Of a stretch of 64,000 nucleotides of DNA, positions 55,497-64,000 are shown in pieces. Source of the stretch: Nitrospirota bacterium. GTDB taxonomy: Bacteria; Nitrospirota; Nitrospiria; Nitrospirales; UBA8639. How positions within the stretch are numbered: position 1 is the first letter of the stretch; every line of letters starts with the position of its first letter. The DNA lies in the NCBI GenBank assembly GCA_011088105.1, contig JAALKI010000012.1:1-64000 (forward strand), given 5' to 3'. Under the pieces are notes generated by a model. That model had not been told where the DNA came from. It saw nothing but the letters and a program-made list of their open reading frames with translations, and made no database searches. A program made the position numbers and the translations under genes.

Positions 55497-55600
55497 AGAT
55501 TACTTTCCATGGAGCCGCACGGCCCGTCATAGGCAGCCGACATGTCCTGAATGTTTTGACGAAAACATGTTCCGCACGTTTGCCTCCATTGTGTGGGTGA
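55493..55600 (+). pseudogene. N-terminal remnant of an MBL-fold metallo-hydrolase
   Basis: Starting at an ATG overlapping the LOG gene's stop (ATGA), this reads MKITFHGAARPVIGSRHVLN, the unmistakable N-terminus of the MBL-fold RNA exonuclease/metallo-hydrolase family (usual form MKITFHGAARTVTGS). After about 21 residues similarity is lost in every frame, and the frame stops at 55600. The rest of the gene is absent from here, so a deletion has removed it. The intact ATGA overlap shows it was once co-transcribed with the LOG gene. Confidence 0.7.
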
Positions 55601-55625
55601 CCCCACAATGGGTCGATATCCGTCT

Positions 55626-55946
55626 TTATGTCGACTGGCTCTTATGGAGTAGGAGGGTGCACAAGTGATCGAGTCGTTGGACATAGCCAGCAGCGTCGTC
55701 TGGTAGGTCGGATTGAAGAAGGTGAAGATCGTTCTGTGTCTCCTGCAACATGTCCACACGCTGCGGGTCTAACCCATCCTCGGACTCTAAGAAATATGTC
55801 GCACAGCCGGCAATGACGGTGTCCAACATCATGAGTTGTCCTTCCAGCGCTCCCAATGATGTCGGCCAGACTGCAAGTTTGTGTGCTTCCCACACCCGAA
55901 CAATTTCCCGGCATGTGGTCTCGTTGGATTGAATTGGCCTATCCAT
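55626..55946 (-). CDS. Small hypothetical protein
   Basis: A 106-residue soluble protein, helical, with segments IVRVWEAHKLAVWP, LEGQLMMLDTVIAGCATYFLES and DAAGYVQRLDHLCTLLLHK. No family recognised. ATG 55946 overlaps the stop of the upstream membrane-protein gene by eight bases, so it is probably the last member of that three-gene minus-strand unit. Its balanced composition and coupled start make it a likely real gene. Confidence 0.6.
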   Translation of the reverse strand: MDRPIQSNETTCREIVRVWEAHKLAVWPTSLGALEGQLMMLDTVIAGCATYFLESEDGLDPQRVDMLQETQNDLHLLQSDLPDDAAGYVQRLDHLCTLLLHKSQST

Positions 55947-56325
55947 AGACAATCACCTGCGTAGCAAGAAACCCTGAGAAGATGAGCAGTAGCACGCCAT
56001 AGATGCGAAAAGCCCAGGTTGGCCATTTACCGATCAAGGCAGAAAACTGTATTCGGAGCGATTCCGAAGCGCCCAGTAATAGACAGGCCTTCGCGACCAG
56101 GATGGCGCCGCAGATCGCCCAAAACCAAAAGAGTTGAAAGGGTTGTGTGCCGACAATCAATGTCAGGCCTACCAAAATCATGCCGTGAGTCACCAAAAAT
56201 CGTATCCACGCATCATGAAGACTGCGATCCAAGAAGGCGATCCAGGCTGTTGGGGCTACCGCCATAATCAAGCCAATCCCACTTAATACGATAACCATGC
56301 TTCCGATAAACAATGTTGCGCCCAT
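55939..56325 (-). CDS. Small four-helix membrane protein, copy 2 of a tandem pair
   Basis: A 128-residue protein with four predicted helices: about 4-26, 42-60, 66-84 and 104-126. It resembles its upstream neighbour: both have an AP pair ending helix one (MAVAPTAW here), a central KAxxLL near helix three, and a final FRIYGVLLLIFSG helix matching YRIWGIGLCVLSV there. ATG 56325 follows the neighbour's stop by two bases. Function is unknown (DUF2065-like at best). Confidence 0.65.
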   Translation of the reverse strand: MGATLFIGSMVIVLSGIGLIMAVAPTAWIAFLDRSLHDAWIRFLVTHGMILVGLTLIVGTQPFQLFWFWAICGAILVAKACLLLGASESLRIQFSALIGKWPTWAFRIYGVLLLIFSGFLATQVIVYG

Positions 56326-56327
56326 CT

Positions 56328-56720
56328 TTAGGGTGCCACTCCTTTCATGAGGCCTGTCGCATCGAGTAGCAAAACCGACAGCACACACAGTCCGATTCCC
56401 CAGATCCGATAATCAATGGGTTCTCGCTTGAGCACCCAGGCAATGATGGGTTGGCGGATATGATCAGGCGCGATGAGCAATGCCAGACTTTTAATCATCA
56501 TGATCAGACTCAGCAAGGTCCATAGAGGTTGATACGATAACTCATCGGCGCCGATGAACAGCAGGATGCCAAGGAGCCCTGTGAGGCCGGACCAATGTAG
56601 AAGGCCAGAAGACGTACGAAGCGCCATATTCAATAATTCCATCATTTTTGCTGGGGCAATGAGCAAGGCAATGCCGTCCGTGATCCATAGTCCAGCAATC
56701 GCCATCAACACGTAACGCAT
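56328..56720 (-). CDS. Small four-helix membrane protein, copy 1 of a tandem pair
   Basis: A 130-residue protein, mostly membrane: helices at about 4-24 (MAIAGLWITDGIALLIAP), 42-58, 66-84 and 110-126. It is a diverged paralogue of the gene directly downstream. ATG 56720 is preferred; the frame is open to 56783 with a charged, non-membrane extension. Function is unknown. Confidence 0.65.
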   Translation of the reverse strand: MRYVLMAIAGLWITDGIALLIAPAKMMELLNMALRTSSGLLHWSGLTGLLGILLFIGADELSYQPLWTLLSLIMMIKSLALLIAPDHIRQPIIAWVLKREPIDYRIWGIGLCVLSVLLLDATGLMKGVAP

Positions 56721-56885
56721 AGGCCAAACAGCAGAAGACTCCAATTTTTTCCGAGACTGGCACCATTCTCGGCGGCCTGTCAAGTCGTGATGTTCGTACT
56801 CTGTTGGCCCTCACGTGATTGCGATTTGTTTGTCCGTGTCTTATTCTTTCACCATGGTGAATGGGTGAATCTGAAAGGGGATGTT

Positions 56886-57377
56886 ATGAATGATACGCCA
56901 GCCCATGTGGCTGAACAATTGATCGCGGTGATTCCACCACCCTTATCTCGTGACGTGTTACATGACTACGATCTTGAGCCTACCTTGGAGCAAATGCAGA
57001 TGATCACGAAAGCCATTCTGACGATGGCGCTCTTTTGGATCCAGTCCGGGCTTCCTTTAATTGTCTCACAACGTGAATGTGAAGGGATTATGGTGCAGGT
57101 ACGTAAACAAATCAGTGAACGCTGGGGGCCCGTGTATGCCTTATCTGATCATGCTGTCGAGGCATATTGGCCTCAAGAAGAAGCCCAATGGGCTGCCTTT
57201 GCGAGAATCACGCAGCAAGGGGGAGAACCGATAGCTATTTTTGGGGAAGCGGTTGATCGGTTGGAATCATCGGGTGTCTTTCCGGCCTCCGATGTGTCCA
57301 AGCTCCTCGCGGTGTTTATTGATTGGGCGCCAGTTGAAGAGATTGGCGACGTCCTGGCTCAATTGGAGAATGAGTGA
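56886..57377 (+). CDS. Hypothetical protein, coupled to a thioredoxin-fold gene
   Basis: A 163-residue soluble protein not recognised as a known family. It is acidic and helical, with LEPTLEQMQMITKAILTMALFWIQ and VSKLLAVFIDWAPVEEIGDVLAQLE. A strong AAAGGGG ribosome site precedes ATG 56886. Its stop lies inside the first codons of the next gene (eight-base overlap), so the two proteins are probably made together and may work together. Confidence 0.65.
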   Translation: MNDTPAHVAEQLIAVIPPPLSRDVLHDYDLEPTLEQMQMITKAILTMALFWIQSGLPLIVSQRECEGIMVQVRKQISERWGPVYALSDHAVEAYWPQEEAQWAAFARITQQGGEPIAIFGEAVDRLESSGVFPASDVSKLLAVFIDWAPVEEIGDVLAQLENE

Positions 57378-58095
57378 TCTAGACAGAGAGGAGGATAGGG
57401 TATTTCATGGAAACGATCTGGAGAGCGTTGTGAATGCGGTTATAGGGAAACAGGCGCCGAACCTTGAAATCTCAGAGTGGATCCAAGGGGCTCCAACAAA
57501 TTTTGATCAGGAAAAAGGCCATATTGTTGTCGTTGAAGTCTTTCAAGTCAATTGCCCAGGTTGCTTTCTGTTTGCGCTCCCAGAAGCAATCAAGATCTCC
57601 AACACTTACAAAGATGCAGGTGTTCACGTTATCGGTCTTGCGACAGCCTTTGAAGATTTTGATGTCAACACCGTCGAGAATGTGAAAATGCTTGCAGAGA
57701 CAGGCCAAGTCATCGGCGAAACCAAGAATGCCCTTTCACGATCTGGACAATTACACGAGGGTACCCGTTTGTCCTACAAGATTCCCTTTCCCTTAGGCAT
57801 GGACAAACTGACAAAGGTGACAGGGGAGATTCGGCAAGAAACCATCATGCAGTTTATCTATCCACGCATTCCCGAATTTGATTCACAATCAGAAGAAGAC
57901 AAACACAACATTATTCAACGCGTGAAGCAGTACATGAGATTAAAAGAATATTCAGCAAAAACATTTGATCTGTTTGCCCTGGAAGGCACGCCGTCAACGA
58001 TTGTCGTTGATAGGAAAGGGGTTCTCAGAGACGTGTCATTTGGAACGTTAGCGCATCTTGATGCAATGATCCAAAAATTGCTGAACGAAGATTAA
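57370..58095 (+). CDS. Thioredoxin-fold (AhpC/TSA-like) protein with CPGC motif
   Basis: A 241-residue protein without a signal peptide. It has the thioredoxin-fold order: VVVEVFQVNCPGCFLFALPEA with the CPGC redox pair (Cys62, Cys65), HVIGLATAFEDFD, and LEGTPSTIVVDRKGVLRD with the cis-Pro loop (GTPS). A long insertion of about 90 residues separates the second and third parts. It is probably a cytosolic thiol reductase or peroxiredoxin-like enzyme. The reading frame is open further back, but the start overlapping the preceding gene is preferred. Confidence 0.75.
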   Translation: MSDLDREEDRVFHGNDLESVVNAVIGKQAPNLEISEWIQGAPTNFDQEKGHIVVVEVFQVNCPGCFLFALPEAIKISNTYKDAGVHVIGLATAFEDFDVNTVENVKMLAETGQVIGETKNALSRSGQLHEGTRLSYKIPFPLGMDKLTKVTGEIRQETIMQFIYPRIPEFDSQSEEDKHNIIQRVKQYMRLKEYSAKTFDLFALEGTPSTIVVDRKGVLRDVSFGTLAHLDAMIQKLLNED

Positions 58096-58245
58096 ATCAG
58101 TCTACATGAGAGTCGTGGTTGCTCCTGCCTCGCTGTGATAAGGTGTCATAAGAACAAACATCTGACTGGAAACAAGGATGTCAAAGCTGCAAGCGCCAGA
58201 CCATCAGCCGCACGATGCCATATCAAGAATGGCTGCCGTGGCATG

Positions 58246-58851
58246 TCAGAGGTACTCGTGTCGGGTGACCGCCCCGGTATCATCGAATTCATAAACCAAG
58301 GGCATACCAGTGGGGATGTTTAATTCCAGCACTTCGTTGGGCGAAAGTCCATCGATATGCATGACCATCGCACGGAGACTATTGCCATGGGCGGCGACGA
58401 TGATGCGTTTGCCGGCTTGTACCGCAGGCCAAATCGTTTGCTGATAATAGGGGAGGACGCGGGCCGCCGTGTCCTTGAGGCTTTCGCCACCAGGTGGCTG
58501 CACATCATAGCTACGCCTCCATAATTTTACTTGTTCCTCGCCATATTGTTTGATTGTCTCATCCTTGTTGAGCCCTTGCAATTCTCCATACATTCGTTCG
58601 TTTAGGGCTTCGGTCTTTTCAATCGGAATACCTGACTGGTTCGAGGCTACAAGAATGAGCCGTAACGTTTCCTGGGCGCGCATGAGGAGTGAGGTAAAGG
58701 CGAGATCGAATTGATAGGGCTTTAATTTTTCTCCGGCTTCCCGGGCTTCTTCTTCCCCGTGGGAGCTGAGGGGAACATCGACCCATCCAGTAAAACGATT
58801 TTCTAGATTCCATTGGGACTGACCATGTCGAATTAAGACCATTTGTCGCAT
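58246..58851 (-). CDS. gpmA: 2,3-bisphosphoglycerate-dependent phosphoglycerate mutase
   Basis: Interconverts 3- and 2-phosphoglycerate in glycolysis and gluconeogenesis. The 201-residue protein has LIRHGQSQWNLENRFTGWVDVPLS with the phosphorylated His, the LALTSLLMRAQETL segment, ERMYGELQGLNKDE and IVAAHGNSLRA with the second His. It is shorter than the 250-residue E. coli enzyme, as in many bacteria that lack its C-terminal part. Confidence 0.93.
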   Translation of the reverse strand: MRQMVLIRHGQSQWNLENRFTGWVDVPLSSHGEEEAREAGEKLKPYQFDLAFTSLLMRAQETLRLILVASNQSGIPIEKTEALNERMYGELQGLNKDETIKQYGEEQVKLWRRSYDVQPPGGESLKDTAARVLPYYQQTIWPAVQAGKRIIVAAHGNSLRAMVMHIDGLSPNEVLELNIPTGMPLVYEFDDTGAVTRHEYL

Positions 58852-58935
58852 CGCGTTGTCCTTTCCTTCTGAGCTCAGTGTTGGTTGTTGTGCGCTCCTT
58901 ATTCTGGCTTGCGTTGCTTTTCAACACCACGTACT

Positions 58936-59805
58936 ATGGCCACCAGCACACTGTATTCGATGCCATCTGTCCTCTATGTTATGATGAATCCGAACCCAGA
59001 TTGGAAACATCTTGCTGGTTGGTGGATCGCCCTTTCCCACCGTTTGGGCGTGGGTGAAAAAGGGCAATCCTTTTTTGCCAATGTCGCACATGCCGATAAC
59101 GTCCTCATACGCATTCATAACGCTGGTGGGGATGTCCATTATCTGTTATTCGTTCTTCTTCGTCACTGGATTCCTGTCGTCCTGCCGCCTCCCGGGCGCG
59201 AACGTCTATCAAAAAGCGATCCGGATTATTGGCTAGAATCTGCCCAGATCCTAGAAGCCGCCGTGAGCCGTTTGCGAGAACTTCGTCCACTGATTGACCT
59301 ATTAACGTCGCCGACGCCATTCAAAGAAGACCCCAGGCCTACTCCTGCCGTGGTGGAAGTCGAACTTGCCAGTATGTTGGAAGACCTTGCCAATGTCGCC
59401 AAGCGGTATGGGGGCCCCGATTACACCTCGACGGTGAAAAACTTTGATCCGGTGCCTCTCCGTCAAATTCAACCATTCAAGCATAACAAAAAGCATAGCG
59501 CGGAGTTGTGGGTGGTCTTTTTACTGCGAGAACATTTTCGATTTCTCGGAATGGGGAAAGATCGGTATTGGCCGCTGATCGCCGAATTGGTTTCCGCTGC
59601 GGGCATTCGTCAACCCAATGACCTGCCGTATCCTCCTGGAGAATTGAAATCCTGGTGGATGAAAAACTGGCCAAGAACTTACACACTCCTGACCGAAAAA
59701 GATGAAAGCGGGCATGCCACGCATATGGCTTTTCAAAGCGACTACGAATGGTTTCAAGCCTGGTTTGCTTGGCAATTGTCTCAGCAATCAAGCCAGAATC
59801 TGTGA
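58936..59805 (+). CDS. Hypothetical protein
   Basis: A protein of about 289 residues with no family recognised. Visible segments include HLAGWWIALSHRLGVGEKG, LAGIxRIHNAGGDVHYLLF-like text near residue 60, PYPPGELKSWWMKNWPRTYTLL and a Trp-rich end, YEWFQAWFAWQLSQQ. It is soluble-looking and rich in Trp and Pro. The start is uncertain: ATG codons at 58936, 58960 and 58981 are in frame and none has a clear ribosome site. It is convergent with the next gene. Confidence 0.5.
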   Translation: MATSTLYSMPSVLYVMMNPNPDWKHLAGWWIALSHRLGVGEKGQSFFANVAHADNVLIRIHNAGGDVHYLLFVLLRHWIPVVLPPPGRERLSKSDPDYWLESAQILEAAVSRLRELRPLIDLLTSPTPFKEDPRPTPAVVEVELASMLEDLANVAKRYGGPDYTSTVKNFDPVPLRQIQPFKHNKKHSAELWVVFLLREHFRFLGMGKDRYWPLIAELVSAAGIRQPNDLPYPPGELKSWWMKNWPRTYTLLTEKDESGHATHMAFQSDYEWFQAWFAWQLSQQSSQNL

Positions 59806-59827
59806 CCATTCGGTGATGTGATTTGGC

Positions 59828-60511
59828 TCAAAAAAACTTTTGATCAGGGTCATGCGGAATTGGTAGCTCTTCGTCGCTTTCCCCTGGCCCTTCTTCAAAC
59901 GCCGCAATGAGTATGCCGAACATGAGGAAGTGCAACGCTGCGCCCAACCATAAAACATAAGGTTGAGCCCCACCTTCCTCTTGTAATAATCGCAGCCGTG
60001 CGATGGGATCAAGTCCCACCCGTGCCTTGATTTTTTCGATGATGTCTTTTGCATGCCAGAAGTAAATGTAATTGCCACTGATCCCTGCCATAATTCGCCA
60101 GACAATTCCCACTGACAGATCACCGGTGAGAAACGCGGACACAACGGGCCCTACCGCATAGAGGAGGGCATACATATACATTTTTCGATAGAGAAACCAG
60201 AGAAAAGGGTCAAATAAAAAGGCAGGCCAATGCCATGTCAAGGCAAACCGAAAGCCAGATGGTCCTGTTTGTTCGGTATACCGGCGGAAGATTTGCAAAT
60301 AATAATTGGCTGCGGGTTCCCAGGACCAACCACGACCAAACGAAAAGAGAATGGTTTTATTGGGGCCAAGAAAGGTTTGCCATAATTGACGTTCGTCAAG
60401 AGCGGGATCGGAAGAGGCGCTCTCGTGATCTTCAGAAAATTCCACGCCACAACGGTGACAAAATTGGGCATCATCCGGGTTTTGTTGGCTGCAGGCACGA
60501 CAGGCTTTCAT
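59828..60511 (-). CDS. Zinc-ribbon membrane protein (DUF2628-like)
   Basis: A 227-residue protein with an N-terminal zinc ribbon (Cys4, Cys7, Cys18, Cys21) and a C-terminal membrane region. The central FSFGRGWSWEPAANYYLQIF and LTWHWPAFLFDPFLWFLYRKMY segments, with several aromatic residues ahead of two to three helices, match the DUF2628 pattern. The end is acidic and hydrophilic. Function is unknown. Confidence 0.7.
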   Translation of the reverse strand: MKACRACSQQNPDDAQFCHRCGVEFSEDHESASSDPALDERQLWQTFLGPNKTILFSFGRGWSWEPAANYYLQIFRRYTEQTGPSGFRFALTWHWPAFLFDPFLWFLYRKMYMYALLYAVGPVVSAFLTGDLSVGIVWRIMAGISGNYIYFWHAKDIIEKIKARVGLDPIARLRLLQEEGGAQPYVLWLGAALHFLMFGILIAAFEEGPGESDEELPIPHDPDQKFF

Positions 60512-60657
60512 CCCGCGAGGTTATAACATCCTTCATAGCACCTACAAGAGTTCCCAGATTTTGGAAGAAAAACGCATGGTGTGGCGTGGCGAATTGTGTT
60601 GCGTCCTCCAGAGTGCCTATGCTAGATTCCCCTGCATTCATGCGGGGATAGGGCGTC

Positions 60658-61863
60658 ATGCTGACAGAAGAATTGCAACGACAAGCAGACAATTTTTTGA
60701 TGAAGACATATACGCGTCTTCCACTCTCCATTAGCCGAGGACGAGGGTGTGTGGTCTATGATCATGAAGGCCGAGACTACTTGGATTGTGTAGGAGGGAT
60801 TGCCGTCAATGTCCTCGGTCATGGGCATCCTGATCTTGTGGCCGGGCTTGAACACCAGGTTCGGCAACTTATTCATACCTCCAATCTGTACTATACCGAA
60901 CCGCAGGTTCTCCTCGCGCAAGCGCTTGTCGAACATTCTTTTGCTCAAAAAGTCTTTTTTTGTAACAGTGGCGCGGAGGCCAATGAAGCTGCCATTAAGC
61001 TCGCTCGACGCTATGCCATCCAACAAGTTGGAGCGGATCGCCATGAAATTATCACGATGGTCAACTCCTTTCATGGTCGTACCCTCGCGACGATGACTGC
61101 AACTGGTCAAGCAAAGATTCACGAGGGGTTTGGTCCGCTTCCTGTTGGATTTCGTTATGCGAAACTTAATGACCTCTCTTCTCTTGAGCAGATCCTTAAT
61201 GAACAGACGGCCGCAATCATGGTGGAACCAATCCAGGCGGAAGGTGGTGTGGTCGTGGCTGATGCTGATTTTCTCAAGCAGCTGCGAACTTTGTGTACAG
61301 AGCGTCAGATTCTTCTCATATTTGACGAAGTCCAAACAGGAATGGGCCGAACAGGTACGCTGTTTGCGTATGAACAGTTTGGCGTGCAACCTGACATTAT
61401 GACGCTTGCGAAAGGCCTTGGCGGGGGTATACCTATTGGCGCATGTTTAGCCACAGATGAAGTGGCCACGGCCTTTGGCCCGGGTGTCCATGCCTCGACC
61501 TTTGGAGGCAACCCCCTGGCCTGTACAGCGGCACTCATTGTGCTTCGTGTGCTCTTAGAAAATGGGGAATTGGCAAGAAGCCGGGTAAAAGGAGACTATC
61601 TGGCCAAAGGCTTGGCTGAACTTCAGAGCCGTATCGCCCTGGTTCAACAGGTTCGTGGGTTGGGGCTTCTGCAAGGCTTGGAATTGTCGATTCCTGGGCA
61701 ACATGTTGTCTTAGATTGTCTTACGCGGCGAGTGTTAATTAATTGCACGATGGACCATGTTTTGCGATTTGTTCCGCCCTTGATCATTGCGCAATCAGAA
61801 ATTGACCAGTTGCTAACCGTCTTGTCGGATGTTTTACGGAAGCGGCAGCTGAGTCAAATGTAA
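60658..61863 (+). CDS. argD: Acetylornithine aminotransferase
   Basis: A 401-residue PLP enzyme converting N-acetylglutamate semialdehyde to N-acetylornithine. It shows CVGGIAVNVLGHGHPDLV, FFCNSGAEANEAAIKLAR with the phosphate-binding loop, FHGRTLATMTATGQ, IFDEVQTGMGRTG and TLAKGLGGGIPIGA with the cofactor Lys. First gene of the argDFG set; argF follows after about 105 bases. Confidence 0.95.
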   Translation: MLTEELQRQADNFLMKTYTRLPLSISRGRGCVVYDHEGRDYLDCVGGIAVNVLGHGHPDLVAGLEHQVRQLIHTSNLYYTEPQVLLAQALVEHSFAQKVFFCNSGAEANEAAIKLARRYAIQQVGADRHEIITMVNSFHGRTLATMTATGQAKIHEGFGPLPVGFRYAKLNDLSSLEQILNEQTAAIMVEPIQAEGGVVVADADFLKQLRTLCTERQILLIFDEVQTGMGRTGTLFAYEQFGVQPDIMTLAKGLGGGIPIGACLATDEVATAFGPGVHASTFGGNPLACTAALIVLRVLLENGELARSRVKGDYLAKGLAELQSRIALVQQVRGLGLLQGLELSIPGQHVVLDCLTRRVLINCTMDHVLRFVPPLIIAQSEIDQLLTVLSDVLRKRQLSQM

Positions 61864-61969
61864 GCCATGCCATATTTAACGGTCTACGAAGGCTGCCTGT
61901 CTTGAAGTCCTGCCTCACCAGCATAGGGTTTGTCGTGTCCATGTCAGAGAACATTGAGGTCCATTGTTC

Positions 61970-62947
61970 ATGAATGAGAGAAGACCTGCGATATCAGAGA
62001 CACCCCAGCGCCGATTAGGGAAAGATCTGCTGTCACTGGCCCCGATTCCTGCTCCTGATGTATTACGACTGTTGCAAGTGGCGAGAGACCTCAAGGCTGC
62101 CCCTCGACAGAGTCCAAGTTCCTACTTGTTGACCGGCATGACCTTGGGCCTGCTGTTTGAAAAACCCTCGACCCGGACACGAGTGTCGTTTGAAGCTGGC
62201 ATGAACCAGTTGGGTGGCCAATCCCTGTTTCTCGATTTTGAAAAAATCCAGTTAAGCCGAGGTGAAAGCTTATCCGATACAGCTCAGGTTTTATCCCGCT
62301 ATCTGGATGGGCTCGTTATCCGTACCTTTGAACAGGCAACTTTAGAGGAATGGGCACGGCATACTTCCATCCCGGTGATCAATGGATTAACGGATCTAGG
62401 TCATCCTTGCCAGGCCTTAGCGGATCTCATGACCATTTGGGAAAAAATGGATTGTCTCAAGGGTTTGAAACTAGCCTATATTGGAGATGGGAACAATGTT
62501 GCGAATTCTCTGCTCGAAGCGTCGGTTAAAGTCGGCATGCATATTGCCATCGGCTGTCCACGTGGGTTTGAGCCAGATCCGCATATCGTGGCGCAAGCAC
62601 AAATGGAGGCGCGTCAGACAGGAGGGAGTGCAGTCATCACCCATGACCCTCTCGACGCGGCCAACGGGGCGGACGTTGTCTATACGGACGTGTGGACGAG
62701 TATGGGGCAAGAACAGGACCAAGCTCGCCGGTTAACAGCACTGGCAGGATACCAGGTGAATGATCAGCTCATGAACGAGGCAAAGCCCAGTGCGATTGTG
62801 TTACATTGCCTGCCGGCACACCGGGGGGAAGAAATTACTGCATCTGTGCTTGATGGCCCACAATCTGTGGTTCTCGATCAAGCGGAAAACCGTCTTCATG
62901 TGCAAAAGGCCATTTTGGCCGAATGGATAGGTCATTCTTCATCATGA
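61970..62947 (+). CDS. argF: Ornithine carbamoyltransferase
   Basis: A 325-residue enzyme that makes citrulline from ornithine and carbamoyl phosphate. [18 protein letters not shown] holds the carbamoyl-phosphate STRTR motif, [14 protein letters not shown] the HPCQ motif, and [13 protein letters not shown] the HCLP ornithine motif. ATG 61970 is preferred over the TTG two codons earlier. Its stop overlaps the start of argG by four bases. Confidence 0.96.
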   Translation: MNERRPAISETPQRRLGKDLLSLAPIPAPDVLRLLQVARDLKAAPRQSPSSYLLTGMTLGLLFEKPSTRTRVSFEAGMNQLGGQSLFLDFEKIQLSRGESLSDTAQVLSRYLDGLVIRTFEQATLEEWARHTSIPVINGLTDLGHPCQALADLMTIWEKMDCLKGLKLAYIGDGNNVANSLLEASVKVGMHIAIGCPRGFEPDPHIVAQAQMEARQTGGSAVITHDPLDAANGADVVYTDVWTSMGQEQDQARRLTALAGYQVNDQLMNEAKPSAIVLHCLPAHRGEEITASVLDGPQSVVLDQAENRLHVQKAILAEWIGHSSS

Positions 62948-64000
62948 ATCAATCACGTCGTCAGTCTCGTGCGCGTACATCAACGACAACCCACCGAGCC
63001 GCGGCGTCACCGGTCGTCCTAGCCTATTCTGGTGGGTTGGATACATCGGTCATTTTGCAATGGATTCAGGATACGTATCACTGTCCTGTGGTGGCGTTTT
63101 GTGCGGATCTTGGTCAGGGTGAAGATCTACAAGCCATAAAGAAAAAGGCGTTGGCGGTAGGAGCCTCGAAAGTCTATATGGAAGACCTTCGAGAAGTCTT
63201 TGTGAAAGACTATGTCTTTCCCATGCTTCGTGCCAATGCGGTCTATGAAGGCAGTTATCTCTTGGGCACCTCAATCGCTCGTCCGCTGATTGCGCGCCGT
63301 CAAGTCGAAATCGCTCGAAAAGAAAAGGCGATGGCTGTCAGTCATGGAGCCACGGGGAAAGGGAATGACCAGGTTCGGTTTGAATTAACTTACGTTGCGC
63401 TGTCGCCAAATATTCGAATTATTGCACCCTGGCGGGAGTGGGACCTTCAATCTCGGCAAGATCTTGTGGCGTATGCCAAAGCCCGTCGTATTCCCATCAC
63501 CGTGACGAAAGCCAAGCCTTACAGCATGGATCTGAACTTACTGCATATCAGTTATGAAGGTGGCATCCTTGAGGATCCGTGGGCCGCGCCTCCTGAGTCA
63601 ATGTTCCAGATGACGGTTTCTCCCGAGCGCGCGCCCAATAAGTCTCAATCGATTGAAATCGAGTATGCCAATGGGGATCCCATTGCGGTTGATGGTATAC
63701 GGCTTTCACCAGCTTCCCTCTTGGCTCATTTGAATACCCTTGGCGGGAAGCATGGAATTGGCCGTGTCGATCTCGTGGAAAATCGATATATTGGCATCAA
63801 ATCCCGTGGGGTCTATGAGACGCCAGGCGGGACTATCCTCCATGCTGCGCACCGTGGTCTGGAATCATTAACCCTTGATCGAGAAGTCCTTCATGTGCGA
63901 GATAGCTTAATTCCCAAGTATGCGGAGTTGGTCTATAACGGGTATTGGTTTGCCCCGGAACGTCTCATGTTGCAGCGAGCAATTGATGAGGCGCAGCAAC
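62944..64000 (+). CDS. argG: Argininosuccinate synthase, partial at window end
   Basis: Joins citrulline and aspartate. [17 protein letters not shown] is the ATP-pyrophosphatase P-loop, and [39 protein letters not shown] and APWREWDL are diagnostic. It starts at ATG 62944, overlapping argF's stop as ATGA, and continues beyond the window, about 352 codons being visible of some 400. It has an unusual N-terminal extension of about 22 residues, Ser/Thr/Arg-rich, before the first strand; no later in-frame start exists, so the extension is probably real. Confidence 0.94.
   Translation, partial: MNQSRRQSRARTSTTTHRAAASPVVLAYSGGLDTSVILQWIQDTYHCPVVAFCADLGQGEDLQAIKKKALAVGASKVYMEDLREVFVKDYVFPMLRANAVYEGSYLLGTSIARPLIARRQVEIARKEKAMAVSHGATGKGNDQVRFELTYVALSPNIRIIAPWREWDLQSRQDLVAYAKARRIPITVTKAKPYSMDLNLLHISYEGGILEDPWAAPPESMFQMTVSPERAPNKSQSIEIEYANGDPIAVDGIRLSPASLLAHLNTLGGKHGIGRVDLVENRYIGIKSRGVYETPGGTILHAAHRGLESLTLDREVLHVRDSLIPKYAELVYNGYWFAPERLMLQRAIDEAQQ

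Overview
The window looks like a chromosomal piece of a chemolithoautotrophic Nitrospirota bacterium, most likely Nitrospira-like. This is an inference from gene content, not from a marker gene. The pointers are a complex I operon with two nuoM copies and no NADH-input genes, a universal-stress protein fused to protochlorophyllide-reductase-type (PCP) domains next to a radical SAM/SPASM protein, a strongly led outer-membrane porin of the alginate-export type, and two cupredoxin-like periplasmic proteins. No tRNA, rRNA or CRISPR array was seen.

Layout. 0.1-6.6 kb: a TPR lipoprotein, the GTPase Der, then a minus-strand cassette (Usp-PCP fusion, radical SAM-PCP, CopD-like membrane protein) whose genes overlap. 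7-9.7 kb: the S-adenosylmethionine cycle pair metK-ahcY, closed by a strong terminator. 9.9-15.7 kb: an aldo/keto reductase with an early nonsense codon, xthA, polA, and a DapF-like epimerase in which both catalytic cysteines are serine. 16-21.7 kb: an NDUFAF7/MidA-like methyltransferase, two TatA proteins, the porin with a perfect 39-bp internal duplication, a SIRT5-like deacylase and a blue-copper protein. 22-35.6 kb: nuoABCDGIJKLMMN, about 13.5 kb of tightly packed genes, lacking nuoE, nuoF and nuoH.

35.7-44 kb: a lipoprotein 5'-nucleotidase, a probable copper-handling set (His-rich small protein, Met/His-rich outer-membrane protein, cupredoxin-like protein), a zinc alcohol dehydrogenase, metF and an MFS transporter. 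44.5-51 kb is the accessory region: a secreted SpvB/RHS (YD-repeat) protein broken by two apparent frameshifts, a more AT-rich C-terminal tip, a small membrane protein that could be its immunity partner, and an IS3-family remnant. 51-60.5 kb: mixed housekeeping and unknown genes (cyclophilin, MEMO1-like, YhiN-like, LOG-like, tandem small membrane proteins, thioredoxin-fold protein, phosphoglycerate mutase). 60.6-64 kb: the arginine genes argD-argF-argG, with argG cut by the window end.

The genes worth most attention are the Usp/PCP/radical SAM cassette, the altered proton-channel residues in the two NuoM copies, the Ser/Ser DapF homologue and the RHS tip with its candidate immunity gene. All assignments come from reading motifs; no database search was run.
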